In this document: piece by piece, positions 51,229 through 60,744 of the stretch | How the letters are laid out: every line of letters starts with the position of its first letter | Numbering within the stretch: the stretch's first letter is position 1 | From: Dyella sp. OK004 | Lineage (GTDB): Bacteria; Pseudomonadota; Gammaproteobacteria; Xanthomonadales; Rhodanobacteraceae | DNA length: 64,000 nt | Direction: 5' to 3' | NCBI RefSeq assembly: GCF_900114495.1 | Contig: NZ_FOZI01000001.1 | Span: forward strand, 391,469-455,468 | Notes under the pieces: model-generated | The model's input: the letters and a program-made list of their open reading frames with translations, nothing else | Databases searched by the model: none | Told to the model about the DNA's origin: nothing | Position numbers and translations under genes: made by a program

Positions 51229-53487
51229 ATGGGAGATGTGATGAAACGTCGTAGCCTGGGCCTTGCCGGCCTGCTCTTACTCACGGCCGCTTTTGCCGCA
51301 CCGGCATCCAGCCAGACCGATCCGAGCTTCGTGCTCACCGGGACTGCGGCGAATTTCGACAGCTACTTCCCCAGCTATCTCGCCAACGGCTATTTCTCCA
51401 CCATGACCTCGCCGCGCGGCACCGAGCCCAACATGGGCTACATGGTCGCATTCATGGATTACGCCAAGGACGACATCGCGCGCCCCGCCGCCATCCCCGG
51501 CTGGAGCGAGATCGACTACAACCAGGGCGGCGGCTGGCTCAACTCCACGCGCCTCGCCAAGGAAATCTTCACCGACTACGCACAGACCCTGGACATGCAC
51601 GACGGCACGCTCAGCACGCGCTACCGCTTCGCATACGCCAATAAGTCCACCGACGTGAAAGTCAGCACCTTCGTCAGCCAGGATGCGCAGCACCTGGCCG
51701 CCACGCGACTCTCAATCACGCCCCAGTTTGATGGCAGCGTGCAGATCACCTTTCCGATCCGCCTGTGGTCGGAGTATCAGCCGCGCTTCCCCATCGCCAA
51801 GATGACCGGCGACGAGATGATCGCTGCCGTGATCGCCAGCGGACAGAGCCTGGACAACAAACCCGTGCCCACGCCGGACCGCGCCGCCGTGTGGTATCGC
51901 GGCATGACGCATGTGCTCTCCAGCGACGGCGACGCCAAGGACCTCACGCTATGGCTGGACGGCCGCGCCGAACAGGGCCTGAGCATGGCCGAGGCCGCAG
52001 CGATCAGCCTGCCCAAGGATCTGGTCATCGAAAGCGCCAAGCTGGAAAAAGGCCCGGACCGTCTTTCGCTCAACATCACCGCGAAGGTGCAGAAGGGCCA
52101 CACCTACGACTTCACCAAGTACGTCGCACTGACCCGCCAGAACTGGGGCGGCGACGCCAAGGACGCCGTGGCGATGGCCAGAACTGCGCGCCAGACCGGC
52201 TTCGACAAGCTGCTCGCCGCACATCAGACGGCATGGCATGCACTGTGGAAGTCGGACATCGTCATTGAAGGCGATGCCAAGGTGCAGCAGGCGGTTCACT
52301 CCGACCTGTATTACCTGCTCTCCAACTCCACCAGCGGTACCGCCTGGCCGATGGGCGCCTGTGCGCTGACGCCAGGCTACGCCGGCCATGCGTTCTGGGA
52401 CAGCGACTCGTGGGTATTCCCTGCCCTGCTCCTGCTGCATCCCGAGCGCGCCAAGCCGATCGTGATGTTCCGCGCCCGCACCATGCAGCCCGCACGCGAA
52501 CGCGCGAAGCAGTACGGCGTGAAGGGCACCATGTATCCGTGGGAGGCCGATCCTGAGACCGGCGTGGATTACACGCCGCACTTCGCCTACGGCGTGTTCC
52601 GCGAAATTCACGTCAACGCCGATATCGCCATTGCGCAGTGGCAGTACTACCTCGCCACCGGCGACGACGCGTGGCTGAAGCAGTACGGCTGGCCGGTCAT
52701 CCGCGAGATCGCCGAGTTCTGGAGCAGTCGCGTCACCTACGACAAGGCGCACGACCGCTACGAGATCCATCACGTCACCTCGCCCGACGAGGCCTACGAC
52801 GACGTGCCGAACGACTCCTTCACCAATGCTGCCGCGCGCAAGGCGCTGACCATTGCCATAGAGGCGGCCAAGAAAGTCGGCGCCACGCCAGAACCGCAGT
52901 GGGCCGATATCGTCGCCAAGATGTACATCCCGTTCGACGAGAAGGAACAGCGCCACCTCGACTTCGATGCCTCGGTGCCACACGACAAGATCACCTGGAT
53001 GGGCTCCTCGCTGGTGTGGCTGATGTACCCCAATCTGGACCTGCCGATGTCGCCGCAGGTACGCCGCAACAACTTCGACTTCCAGTTGCACGAACTGAAG
53101 GTGCATGGCGACGACCCGAACGAAATGATGATGGTGATGCTCGCTGTCGGTGCCGCCCAGCTGGGCGATGGCAAGAGCGCCGGCGAATGGATCCATCGCA
53201 ACCTGATCGGCTTCCTCAAACCGCCGTTCAATGTCCGCACCGAGACCGTCGCCAACAACGCCGGCTACATCCTCGCCACCTCGGCCGGTTTCGTGCAGAG
53301 CTTCGTGTACGGCCTCAGCGGCCTGCGCGTCGACGACAAGGGTCTTACCGAGGCCTATGCACCCACGCTACCGCCGGAGTGGAAATCGCTCACGCTCAAG
53401 AACATCCATTTCCGCGGTAAGCGTTATGACATCCGCATCGACCATGCTGCCGACGGCAAAGCCAAGCTAGTCCGCAAGGAGTTATAG
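51229..53487 (+). CDS. Secreted GH65-family hydrolase (acid-trehalase-like)
   Basis: A 752-aa protein with a signal peptide (KRRSLGLAGLLLLTAAFAAPASS). The GH65 fold has an N-terminal sandwich and an (alpha/alpha)6 barrel with GHAFWDSDSWVFPALLLLHP and IHHVTSPDEAYDDVPNDSFTN, the latter carrying the acidic catalytic segment. The phosphorylase HDSTLS loop is absent and replaced by LHELKVHGDDPNEMMMV, so hydrolysis rather than phosphorolysis is expected. Acid trehalases and collagen glucosidase (PGGHG) are the nearest functional models. AAGGA precedes ATG 51229; ATG 51241 is also possible. The next gene starts 2 bp after the stop. Confidence 0.82.
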   Translation: MGDVMKRRSLGLAGLLLLTAAFAAPASSQTDPSFVLTGTAANFDSYFPSYLANGYFSTMTSPRGTEPNMGYMVAFMDYAKDDIARPAAIPGWSEIDYNQGGGWLNSTRLAKEIFTDYAQTLDMHDGTLSTRYRFAYANKSTDVKVSTFVSQDAQHLAATRLSITPQFDGSVQITFPIRLWSEYQPRFPIAKMTGDEMIAAVIASGQSLDNKPVPTPDRAAVWYRGMTHVLSSDGDAKDLTLWLDGRAEQGLSMAEAAAISLPKDLVIESAKLEKGPDRLSLNITAKVQKGHTYDFTKYVALTRQNWGGDAKDAVAMARTARQTGFDKLLAAHQTAWHALWKSDIVIEGDAKVQQAVHSDLYYLLSNSTSGTAWPMGACALTPGYAGHAFWDSDSWVFPALLLLHPERAKPIVMFRARTMQPARERAKQYGVKGTMYPWEADPETGVDYTPHFAYGVFREIHVNADIAIAQWQYYLATGDDAWLKQYGWPVIREIAEFWSSRVTYDKAHDRYEIHHVTSPDEAYDDVPNDSFTNAAARKALTIAIEAAKKVGATPEPQWADIVAKMYIPFDEKEQRHLDFDASVPHDKITWMGSSLVWLMYPNLDLPMSPQVRRNNFDFQLHELKVHGDDPNEMMMVMLAVGAAQLGDGKSAGEWIHRNLIGFLKPPFNVRTETVANNAGYILATSAGFVQSFVYGLSGLRVDDKGLTEAYAPTLPPEWKSLTLKNIHFRGKRYDIRIDHAADGKAKLVRKEL

Positions 53488-53489
53488 CC

Positions 53490-55184
53490 ATGAACCAGCG
53501 ACGCGCTTCATCCCCGAACACCGGCCTGCGGTTCGCCGCACTGCTACTCACCTGCTCCCTCGCCGCTACAGCGGTGGCGAAGGACGCACCGGACCCGGCG
53601 AAGACGCGTAGCTACATCGACCGGACCTGGACCACGCTCACGCGCTCGATGGATGACTGCGCCGCACTGGGCGATCCCAAGATCAAGGCGAAACCGGTGT
53701 TGTATCTACCGGCCCAGCTACCTGCCCCCGCAGCGATGGTGGAAGTCGCCAAACGCTGCAAAGTCGACATGCGCCCGCTGCCGCACCCGATCCGGCAGCT
53801 GGGCGATATCGATGCCACGCAACTGCCCGCACAGGGCCTGCTCTATCTGCCGCATCCGTATGTAGTACCCGGCGGCTTCTTCAACGAGATGTATGGCTGG
53901 GACAGTTACTTCATCGTGCTCGGCCTCAATGCCGACCATCGCACCGAGCTGGCGCGCAACATGACCGACAACGCGCTGTTCGAGGTCGAGCACTACGGCG
54001 GCGTGCTCAACGCCAACCGCACCTATTACCTCAGCCGCTCACAGCCGCCATTCCTCTCCGCGATGATGGCGGTCGTGCTGTCCGATCCCAAAAGCTTCCG
54101 CAGCGACGACGAAAAGCGCGATTGGCTAGCCAAGGCCTACCCGCTCGCGGTGCGCAACCACGACATCTGGATCCGCCCGGAACACCGCGCCGGCGACACC
54201 GGTCTCGCGCGCTACTACGACTTGGGCAACGGCCCCGTGCTGGAAGCGCAGGACAGCTCTTTCTACCTCGGCGTGATCAAGTGGCTGCTCGCGCACCCGT
54301 CCGACGATCCCGGTTATCTGGTCAAAGGCAGCGAACATCCCGACGACGCCGAAGCGGCACGCCTGAAGAAAGAAAGCTGCGACGTGCGCGCCTCCAAAGT
54401 CTGCGCCGGCGCGTGGATGGACGGCCGCCGCCTGAGCGTCGACTACTTCCACGGCGACCGCGCCATGCGCGAATCCGGCTTCGACACCAACTTCCACTTC
54501 GGCCCCTTCGGCGGCTCCACCCACCACTACGCCGCCGTCGACTTGAACAGCCTGCTCTACCGCTACGAACGCGATCTGCACGACTTCGCCCTGCAACTCG
54601 GCAAAGTCGACGACGCCGAACGCTGGGCCAAAGCCGCCGAAGCGCGCAAGCAAGCGATGGACAAATACCTGTGGCGTCCCGAGCTGGGCATGTATCGCGA
54701 CTACGACTTCATCGCCGGCAAGCCCTCCGCCGCGCCGTATCTAACCACCTACTACCCGCTATGGGCCGGCGCTGCCTCCAAAGAACAAGCCGCCGCCGTG
54801 CGCGACAAACTCGCCGTCTTCGAACGCATGGGCGGACTCGCCATGGACAACCAGCCCAGCGGCGCCCAGTGGAACGACCCCTTCGGCTGGGCCCCCACCA
54901 ACTGGCTCACCATCTCGGGCCTCGACGCCTACGGCTTCCACGACGACGCCCGCCGCCTCGCCGCCAAATTCAACGCCACCCTCGACCGCAGCTACGCCAC
55001 CGACGGCACCATCCGCGAGAAATACAACATGGCCAAAGGCAACGCCGACGTGCGCGTGACCTCGGGCTACACCGAGAACGTGGTGGGCTTTGGGTGGAGC
55101 AATGGCGTGTATTTGAAGTTGCAGGAAATTCTGCAGAAAGCGAAGCCTGCGGAGAAAGCCGAGGTGACAGAACACGCGAAATGA
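53490..55184 (+). CDS. Secreted GH37 (trehalase-family) enzyme with altered signatures
   Basis: A 564-aa protein with a signal peptide (about 1-30). The GH37 framework is intact: PGGFFNEMYGWDSYF (128-142), NRTYYLSRSQPPF, the catalytic-acid Asp332 in ESGFDTN, VDLNSLLYRYE, and general-base Glu510 in REKY. However, the conserved Arg of PGGRF is Phe130, the Asp of QWDxPxGW is Asn462 (QWNDPFGWAP), and the substrate-binding RPRPES-type segment is not seen. It may be a trehalase variant or act on another alpha-glucoside. It is tightly coupled to the preceding GH65 gene through AAGGAG at that gene's end. Confidence 0.85.
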   Translation: MNQRRASSPNTGLRFAALLLTCSLAATAVAKDAPDPAKTRSYIDRTWTTLTRSMDDCAALGDPKIKAKPVLYLPAQLPAPAAMVEVAKRCKVDMRPLPHPIRQLGDIDATQLPAQGLLYLPHPYVVPGGFFNEMYGWDSYFIVLGLNADHRTELARNMTDNALFEVEHYGGVLNANRTYYLSRSQPPFLSAMMAVVLSDPKSFRSDDEKRDWLAKAYPLAVRNHDIWIRPEHRAGDTGLARYYDLGNGPVLEAQDSSFYLGVIKWLLAHPSDDPGYLVKGSEHPDDAEAARLKKESCDVRASKVCAGAWMDGRRLSVDYFHGDRAMRESGFDTNFHFGPFGGSTHHYAAVDLNSLLYRYERDLHDFALQLGKVDDAERWAKAAEARKQAMDKYLWRPELGMYRDYDFIAGKPSAAPYLTTYYPLWAGAASKEQAAAVRDKLAVFERMGGLAMDNQPSGAQWNDPFGWAPTNWLTISGLDAYGFHDDARRLAAKFNATLDRSYATDGTIREKYNMAKGNADVRVTSGYTENVVGFGWSNGVYLKLQEILQKAKPAEKAEVTEHAK

Positions 55185-55627
55185 CGCTGCCCTGAGAGGG
55201 AGAGAGCAAGAGCAGAAATGACGTGGCCTTGTCGCAAGGGCTTACCCCTCCCCACCCTCCCCTGTCCCACGGGACTAGCTTCGCGTCGCAAGCAGGGGAG
55301 GGAGCACAAGCAAATAGCGATGCGTCAGCGAGCCCGCGACGAGTCCTCAGTGAAGCGTGAGGAAAACCATTCCGACGCCTGACACTGGAAAAGGCGCAGC
55401 TACAAAGCACACCGCCTGCTTTCAGGCCATTTCTCTTTGGTTACTTTCTCTTTGGGCCAGCAAAGAGAAAGTGACTCGGACCGCGGCAGCGGTTCGAAAG
55501 CCCGCGGCAGGCGAGCCCGGTCGCGACAACACGACAATCTAAGCGCACCACTCTGGATTCCGGCCTTCGCCGGAATGACGAAGTAGGAGGGCCTATCGCA
55601 AGCCCTCAGCATTCACGAGGAACCACC
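55185..55627. other. Intergenic region with repeat copy C
   Basis: No gene is seen. It is almost filled by composite repeat copy C. A plausible ribosome site (CACGAGGAACCACC) for the esterase lies at its end. Confidence 0.6.
55255..55592 (+). repeat. Composite intergenic repeat, copy C
   Basis: A CCCTCCCCTG/CAGGGGAGGG stem with a 28-nt loop (55255-55302) is followed by module 2 beginning GACACTGGAAAAGGCGC at 55381 and module 3 ending at about 55592. The order and orientation match copy A. Confidence 0.85.
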
Positions 55628-56701
55628 ATGTGCCACCTTCCTATCGTCGCCTCAGCAACCCTGCTAATAGCCACCGCATTGGCCCCCGCAGCCTCCGCCC
55701 AGGAGTCCATCCCGACCCCAAACCCCACCGCAAATGTGACCACCGTCACACCAGCAAACATTCCCTACTCCGCCTTCGCCTCCCAAGAAGCCCGCACCTT
55801 CTTCCCCAAAATGCTGGCCACGGGCAGCAAAGCCCCACCCATCACCGCCCCCATCGAACAAAACCGCGCCTTCTACGACAAGATCAACAGCGACCGCGCC
55901 GAACGCATGCGCAAGCTCTACCCCGTGCGCATCCACACCGAGCGCATCGCGGGTGTCGGCACGGATGTAGTGGAGCCAGAACAAGGCATCGCCGCCAGCA
56001 ACCGCACACGCGTGCTGATCAATCTGCATGGCGGCGGCTTTCTGTGGGGCGCGCACAGTGGTGCTCTCGTCGAAGCGATTCCGGTCGCCAGCCTGGGCCG
56101 CATCAAGGTGATCAGCGTGGATTACCGGCAAGGCCCGGAACACGTATTTCCCGCCGCCAGTGAAGACGTGGAAGCGGTCTATCGCGAACTGCTCAAGCAG
56201 TACAAACCGGCCAATATCGGCATCTACGGCTGCTCCGCCGGTGGCGTACTCACTGGCGAAGTAGTGGCGCGCCTGATCAGCCGCAAACTACCCGTGCCCG
56301 GCGCCATCGGCATGTTCTGCGGCGCCGTGGTCAATATGGATGGCGACTCTGCGTACGTAGGTCCGCTGCTCAACGGCGCTCCTGTGCCCACCGCACCGCT
56401 GAAGCTGGAATCCCTGCCCTACTTCAAAGGTGCGAGCCCCACCGACCCATTGGTGATGCCCGGCGTGTCGCCCGCGCTGCTGGCGAAATTCCCGCCGACG
56501 TTGTTGATCAGCGGCACGCGCGATTTCGCCATGAGCAGCGTGATCCGCAGCCAGACGCTGCTCAACCAGGCCGGCGTGGAGACCGACCTGCACCTGTGGG
56601 ATGGCATGTGGCACTCCTTCTTCTCCGACCCGGAACTGCCGGAATCCAGGGACGCCTACGCCGTGATGGTGAAGTTCTTCGATCGCCATTTGGGGCACTA
56701 A
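55628..56701 (+). CDS. Exported alpha/beta-hydrolase (HSL-family esterase)
   Basis: A 357-aa protein with a signal peptide (about 1-24, ending ASAQE). It has the hormone-sensitive-lipase oxyanion motif NLHGGGFLWG (about 132-141), the nucleophile elbow GCSAGG (about 199-204), a late acid in SGTRDFA and the His in DGMWHSFF. This set is complete, so an active esterase/acetyl-hydrolase is expected. In this locus it could remove acyl groups from imported glycans, but lipid or xenobiotic esters are equally possible. Confidence 0.88.
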   Translation: MCHLPIVASATLLIATALAPAASAQESIPTPNPTANVTTVTPANIPYSAFASQEARTFFPKMLATGSKAPPITAPIEQNRAFYDKINSDRAERMRKLYPVRIHTERIAGVGTDVVEPEQGIAASNRTRVLINLHGGGFLWGAHSGALVEAIPVASLGRIKVISVDYRQGPEHVFPAASEDVEAVYRELLKQYKPANIGIYGCSAGGVLTGEVVARLISRKLPVPGAIGMFCGAVVNMDGDSAYVGPLLNGAPVPTAPLKLESLPYFKGASPTDPLVMPGVSPALLAKFPPTLLISGTRDFAMSSVIRSQTLLNQAGVETDLHLWDGMWHSFFSDPELPESRDAYAVMVKFFDRHLGH

Positions 56702-56710
56702 GGCGAATGA

Positions 56711-56738
56711 GGCTGATTCCGCAGGGAATCAGCCTTTG
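56711..56738 (+). terminator. Hairpin terminator after the esterase
   Basis: GGCTGATTCC and GGAATCAGCC form a perfect 10-bp stem with a 4-nt loop, followed by only TTT. It is probably a weak intrinsic terminator before pilR. Confidence 0.7.
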
Positions 56739-56795
56739 CCCCTGGGGGAAGCGGCGGGTATCCTCCTAGCCCAAATCCCTGCCCAGCTTGAAGAC

Positions 56796-58199
56796 ATGAG
56801 CCAACAGACCGTTCTGGTCATCGACGACGAACGCGATATTCGCGAACTGCTCACCATCACCCTCGGTCGCATGGACCTGCAGGTGGATGCGGTAGGCACC
56901 GTGACCGACGCGCGGCGTGCGCTGGAAGATCGCAGCTACGACCTCTGCTTCACCGACATGCGCCTGCCCGACGGCAACGGGCACGAAGTGATCGAACTGA
57001 TCGCCACCAAATATCCCGATATGCCGGTGGCGATGATCACCGCTTACGGCAACGTCGACGCCGCCGTGAGTGCGCTCAAGGCCGGCGCTTTCGATTTCGT
57101 CTCCAAGCCGGTCGACATCCAGATGCTGCGTCAGCTGGTGCGTACCGCACTGAAGCTGGCCGAAGAAAAGCGCAGCGACGCCGCCACCGCCAAGACCGGC
57201 GGCTCCGGCGATCGCCTGATCGGCGACTCGCCCGCCATGCAGCAAGTGCGCTCCACCATCACCAAGCTCGCGCGCAACCAGGCACCGGTATACATCGCCG
57301 GCGAATCCGGCGTCGGCAAGGAACTCGTCGCCCGCCTCATTCACGAACAAGGTCCGCGCGCCAGCGGCCCGTTCGTGCCGGTGAACTGCGGCGCGATTCC
57401 GTCGGAGTTGATGGAAAGCGAATTCTTCGGCCACCGCAAAGGCAGCTTCACCGGCGCGGTCAGCGACAAGGAAGGCCTGTTCCAGGCGGCCAACGGCGGC
57501 ACCCTGTTCCTCGACGAAGTCGCCGAACTGCCGCTGCACATGCAGGTAAAACTGCTGCGCGCCATCCAGGAAAAGGCTGTACGCCCCATCGGCGCGCGCG
57601 AAGAAATCCCGGTGGACGTGCGCATCCTCTCCGCCACCCACAAAAACCTCGCGGCGCTCGTCGAACAAGGCCAGTTCCGCCAGGACCTGTTCTACCGCAT
57701 CAACGTCATCGAACTGCGCGTCCCGCCCCTGCGCGAACGCCGCGGCGACGTCCCGCTGCTCTCCAACTTCATCCTGCGCCAACTCGCCGTCAAAAGCGGC
57801 GGCGCCCCCGGCCGCCTGCTACCCAACGCCCAGCAGGCACTCGAGTCCTACGACTTCCCCGGCAACGTCCGCGAACTCGAAAACGTCCTCGAACGCGCCA
57901 TGGCCATGTGCGACGGCGACCAGATCGACACCATCGACCTGATGCTGCCCCAGCGCACACCGCGTGCCGAACAACCGGCGACCCATGCTGCAGCACCAAC
58001 ACACACCGCACCACCGCCCGCGCATGCACCCGCCCCCACCGCTGACGGCGGCCTCGACGACTACATCAGCAACATCGAGCGCACCGCGATCATCAAGGCG
58101 CTGGAAGAGTCGAGATACAACAAGACGGCCGCTGCGAAGAAGCTTGGTATTACGTTTCGAGCGCTGCGGTACAAGTTGAAGAAGCTGGGTATCGACTGA
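56796..58199 (+). CDS. pilR: Sigma-54-dependent response regulator PilR
   Basis: NtrC-type activator of pilin transcription. The 467-aa protein has a receiver domain with Asp54 (CFTDMRLPDG), a sigma-54 AAA+ domain (GESGVGKELVARLIH, GSFTGA loop, GGTLFLDEVAELP), an Ala/Pro/His-rich linker (about 400-425) and a Fis-type helix-turn-helix (NKTAAAKKLGITFRALRYKL). The C-terminal block is distinctive of PilR. The start at 56796 (MSQQTVLVIDD) is the receiver start; 56736 is too far upstream. Its partner pilS is at 36960-38651. Confidence 0.93.
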   Translation: MSQQTVLVIDDERDIRELLTITLGRMDLQVDAVGTVTDARRALEDRSYDLCFTDMRLPDGNGHEVIELIATKYPDMPVAMITAYGNVDAAVSALKAGAFDFVSKPVDIQMLRQLVRTALKLAEEKRSDAATAKTGGSGDRLIGDSPAMQQVRSTITKLARNQAPVYIAGESGVGKELVARLIHEQGPRASGPFVPVNCGAIPSELMESEFFGHRKGSFTGAVSDKEGLFQAANGGTLFLDEVAELPLHMQVKLLRAIQEKAVRPIGAREEIPVDVRILSATHKNLAALVEQGQFRQDLFYRINVIELRVPPLRERRGDVPLLSNFILRQLAVKSGGAPGRLLPNAQQALESYDFPGNVRELENVLERAMAMCDGDQIDTIDLMLPQRTPRAEQPATHAAAPTHTAPPPAHAPAPTADGGLDDYISNIERTAIIKALEESRYNKTAAAKKLGITFRALRYKLKKLGID

Positions 58200-58216
58200 A
58201 GCAAACGAATCCAGCA

Positions 58217-58251
58217 ACAAAAAAACGCACGTGAAAGCGTGCGTTTTTTTA
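58217..58251 (+). terminator. Bidirectional intrinsic terminator after pilR
   Basis: An AAAAAAA run, an ACGCAC/GTGCGT stem and a TTTTTTT run make a symmetric strong terminator directly after pilR. Confidence 0.9.
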
Positions 58252-58313
58252 TGCGCTTGAAGCCGGGCATCGGCAATAGAAGCGTTATCTCGAGCACCCA
58301 CCCCTCACCCCAA

Positions 58314-58672
58314 CCCTCTCCCCAGAGGGGAGAGGGAGCTGTTGCGCTTCGATGAGGGATAGATGATCAGACCTCGAAGAAAACCATCCCGACGCCTGAC
58401 ACTGGAAAAGGCACAGCTACCAAGCACACCGCCTGCTCTTCAGGCCATTTCTCTTTGGTTACTTTCTCTTTGGGCCAGCAAAGAGAAAGTGACTCGGACC
58501 GCGGCAGCGGTTCGAAAGCCCGCGGCAGGCGAGCCCGGGCACGCAGATGCTAAAACCGAGCGATAACGCCACTGGATTCCAGCCTACGCCGGAATGACGA
58601 AATAGGGGGATGACTCAAGCACCGAACCCTCATCCGGCCCTAAGACCCACCTTCTCCCGAAGGGAAAAGGAA
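58314..58672 (+). repeat. Composite intergenic repeat, copy D
   Basis: Hairpin CCCTCTCCCC-AGA-GGGGAGAGGG (58314-58336), module 2 from GACACTGGAAAAGG (58397) and module 3 (58572-58605), then a degenerate second hairpin (CCTTCTCCCGAAGGGAAAAGG, about 58650-58670). It has the same orientation as copies A and C. Confidence 0.85.
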
Positions 58673-58690
58673 AACATCGAGAGAGACACG

Positions 58691-60262
58691 CTAGTTGATG
58701 CGCACCCCATCCCCCTCACTAGCCTCCAACGCCTCCCTGACCACCCTCAACAACCTCACCGTAGCCACCGGCTTATCCACCAAATACAAATGCTCCACCA
58801 CCGGCATCTCATCCAGATCCGGCGGCGCATCCGGCCGCGCCAACAACAACACCGCGCGCCGGTAGCCGTGATCGATCAACGCCGCCAGCGTGCGCACACC
58901 GGTGAACAGATTCATGTCCGCATCCATCACCACCAGATCCGGCACACCATGCGCCTCGATCCATTGCAGCGCCGCGGTACCGCTCTGGCTGGCATGCGCC
59001 TGATAGCCCCAGGCATCGAGAGTGTCGACCAGCAGCGACAGCTGCGCCGCTTCCTCCACCACCACCAGCACACGCTCGGCTTCGCCTTGCAGGCCGCTGT
59101 CGTCTGCGCTGTCCGTACCTTCATCAAGCTCAGTCAGCGGGATGTAGAGATGGAAGCACGTGCCCGATCCGGGCGAGCTCTCGACGCGCATCACACCGCC
59201 GTGGCTGGCGATGATGCGCTGACAGGAGACCAAGCCCAGGCCGGTGCCGCTTTCTTTGGTGGTGAAGAACGGTTCGTACAATCTGGCGAGCACTTCGCTG
59301 TCCATGCCTTCGCCGGTGTCGATCACACTCAGGCGCAGGTAGCGGCACTCTTCGCGGTTTTCGTCTTCGCGGAAGAAATCGGCGGGCAGCCAGGCCTGCG
59401 CGGTTTCGACCGTCAACCGGCCACCGGCGGGCATGGCCTGGATCGCGTTGAGGCAGAGGTTGAGCAGGCACTGCTGCAGCTCGGTGTGGTTGCCGGAGAA
59501 GCTTAGCTCCGGATCGTCCACCACTACGTCCAGACTGACCGTCCTCGGCACACTGCCTTGCAATAGCAGTTTGAGCGCGTCGAGCAGACCGCCGAGCCGC
59601 ACCTGTTCGGCACGCCGCGCGCCGCGCGCAAAGGACAGCATGGACTGCACCATATCCAGGCCGCGCTTGCCGCAATCGCGCACCAGCTTGCCCAGGCGCG
59701 CGAGGCGCGGATCGTCCTGGTAGTCCTGCAGGCTTTCACCCGCGAGCAGCAGCGGCTGTAACAGGTTGCGCAAGTCGTGGCTGAGTCCGCCGGCCAGCAT
59801 CGCCAGGCTTTCGAAACGTTGCGCGCGGACCAGCTCCGCCTCGGCATGCCGCTGCGCACGCTGCGCCTCGGCTTCGCGCAGGGCGCGCCGCACCGCGCTG
59901 GCGAGACGCGCGGGGTTTTGTTTGAGGATGTAGTCGGTGGCGCCGTTGCGCAGCGCGGCGATGGCCGCTTCCTCACCGAGCGTGGCCGAGACATAGATGA
60001 AGGGAAGATCGCGGTCGCGATCGCGCAGCAGTTCCAGCGCGCGCTCACCGGAGAACACCGGCATGCTGAGATCGGACAAGACGATGTGCGGCCTGAACTG
60101 CTCCAGCGCCTGCAGATAACTCACCTCATCGTCGACCAGGCGCACTTCGAAGTCGATCGCATCGGCCTCCAGCTCGGACAACACCAGCTCGGCATCGGGC
60201 AGGCTGTCTTCGATCTGCAGTACCCGTATCTTGGGCTGGCTCTGATTCAACTTGTCCGGCAT
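58691..60262 (-). CDS. Hybrid REC-histidine kinase-REC protein
   Basis: A 523-aa soluble protein with three parts: an N-terminal receiver (about 12-130; phospho-acceptor Asp64 in LSDLSMP, Lys in YILKQN); a HisKA/HATPase core (His162 in LSHDLRNLLQP, then NLCLNAIQAMPAGG and TKESGTGLGLVSCQRI); and a C-terminal receiver-like domain (about 405-515; acidic pair as EE, Asp in VVMDADMN, Lys in VDKP). Input therefore comes by phosphorylation, not by ligand. It is third in an operon after a CHASE3 kinase and a CheY-like protein. GGGGATAGG lies before the start. Confidence 0.9.
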   Translation of the reverse strand: MPDKLNQSQPKIRVLQIEDSLPDAELVLSELEADAIDFEVRLVDDEVSYLQALEQFRPHIVLSDLSMPVFSGERALELLRDRDRDLPFIYVSATLGEEAAIAALRNGATDYILKQNPARLASAVRRALREAEAQRAQRHAEAELVRAQRFESLAMLAGGLSHDLRNLLQPLLLAGESLQDYQDDPRLARLGKLVRDCGKRGLDMVQSMLSFARGARRAEQVRLGGLLDALKLLLQGSVPRTVSLDVVVDDPELSFSGNHTELQQCLLNLCLNAIQAMPAGGRLTVETAQAWLPADFFREDENREECRYLRLSVIDTGEGMDSEVLARLYEPFFTTKESGTGLGLVSCQRIIASHGGVMRVESSPGSGTCFHLYIPLTELDEGTDSADDSGLQGEAERVLVVVEEAAQLSLLVDTLDAWGYQAHASQSGTAALQWIEAHGVPDLVVMDADMNLFTGVRTLAALIDHGYRRAVLLLARPDAPPDLDEMPVVEHLYLVDKPVATVRLLRVVREALEASEGDGVRIN

Positions 60263-60297
60263 ACGAAAACCTATCCCCTACCCACTCAATCGGCCGC

Positions 60298-60744
60298 TCA
60301 ATCGGCGTCGGGCCCCTGGTTCAACACAGCCCAGAAGCGGCCCAGCGTGCGCACCGCCTCGAAGAACTGGTCTACGTCGACCGGTTTGATCACGTACGCA
60401 TTCACGCCCAGATCCCAACTATGCGCCAGGTCGCGCTCTTCGCGCGACGACGACAGGATCACCACCGGCACGCGCCGGAAGCGCTCGTCGGCGCGCATAT
60501 GCGTGAGCACTTCGAGTCCATCCATGCGCGGCATCTTGATGTCGAGCAGCACCACCGCCGGATCCAGTGGCTCGCGATCGGCCCAGGTGCCGCGACAATA
60601 GAGATAGTCGAGGCAGTCCACGCCGTCTTCGACATGGACCACTTCGTTGACCAGGTTGGCTTCGCGCAGGGCCTCCATCGACATCTCGGCGTCAGCCTGA
60701 CTGTCTTCCACCAGGAGGATGGGACGTATGTGGCGCTGGTTCAT
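60298..60744 (-). CDS. Single-domain CheY-like response regulator (Rcp1 type)
   Basis: A 148-aa stand-alone receiver: acidic pocket VEDSQADAE, phospho-acceptor Asp68 in LLDIKMPRMDG, Ser98 and Lys120 (VIKPVD). There is no output domain. The layout matches receivers paired with phytochrome-like kinases (Rcp1 group). Its ATG overlaps the stop of the upstream kinase (ATGA), so it is a translationally coupled partner. It may act as a shuttle between the kinase and the hybrid protein that follows. Confidence 0.92.
   Translation of the reverse strand: MNQRHIRPILLVEDSQADAEMSMEALREANLVNEVVHVEDGVDCLDYLYCRGTWADREPLDPAVVLLDIKMPRMDGLEVLTHMRADERFRRVPVVILSSSREERDLAHSWDLGVNAYVIKPVDVDQFFEAVRTLGRFWAVLNQGPDAD

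Larger units (their letters stand above)
58200..58690. other. Intergenic region after pilR
   Basis: No gene is seen. It contains the pilR terminator and repeat copy D; the facing gene is the hybrid kinase on the minus strand. Confidence 0.6.

Noticed and set aside
51949-53196. A 415-codon open frame antisense to the secreted GH65 hydrolase
   Set aside because: No recognisable domain and typical antisense composition; the sense gene is well supported.
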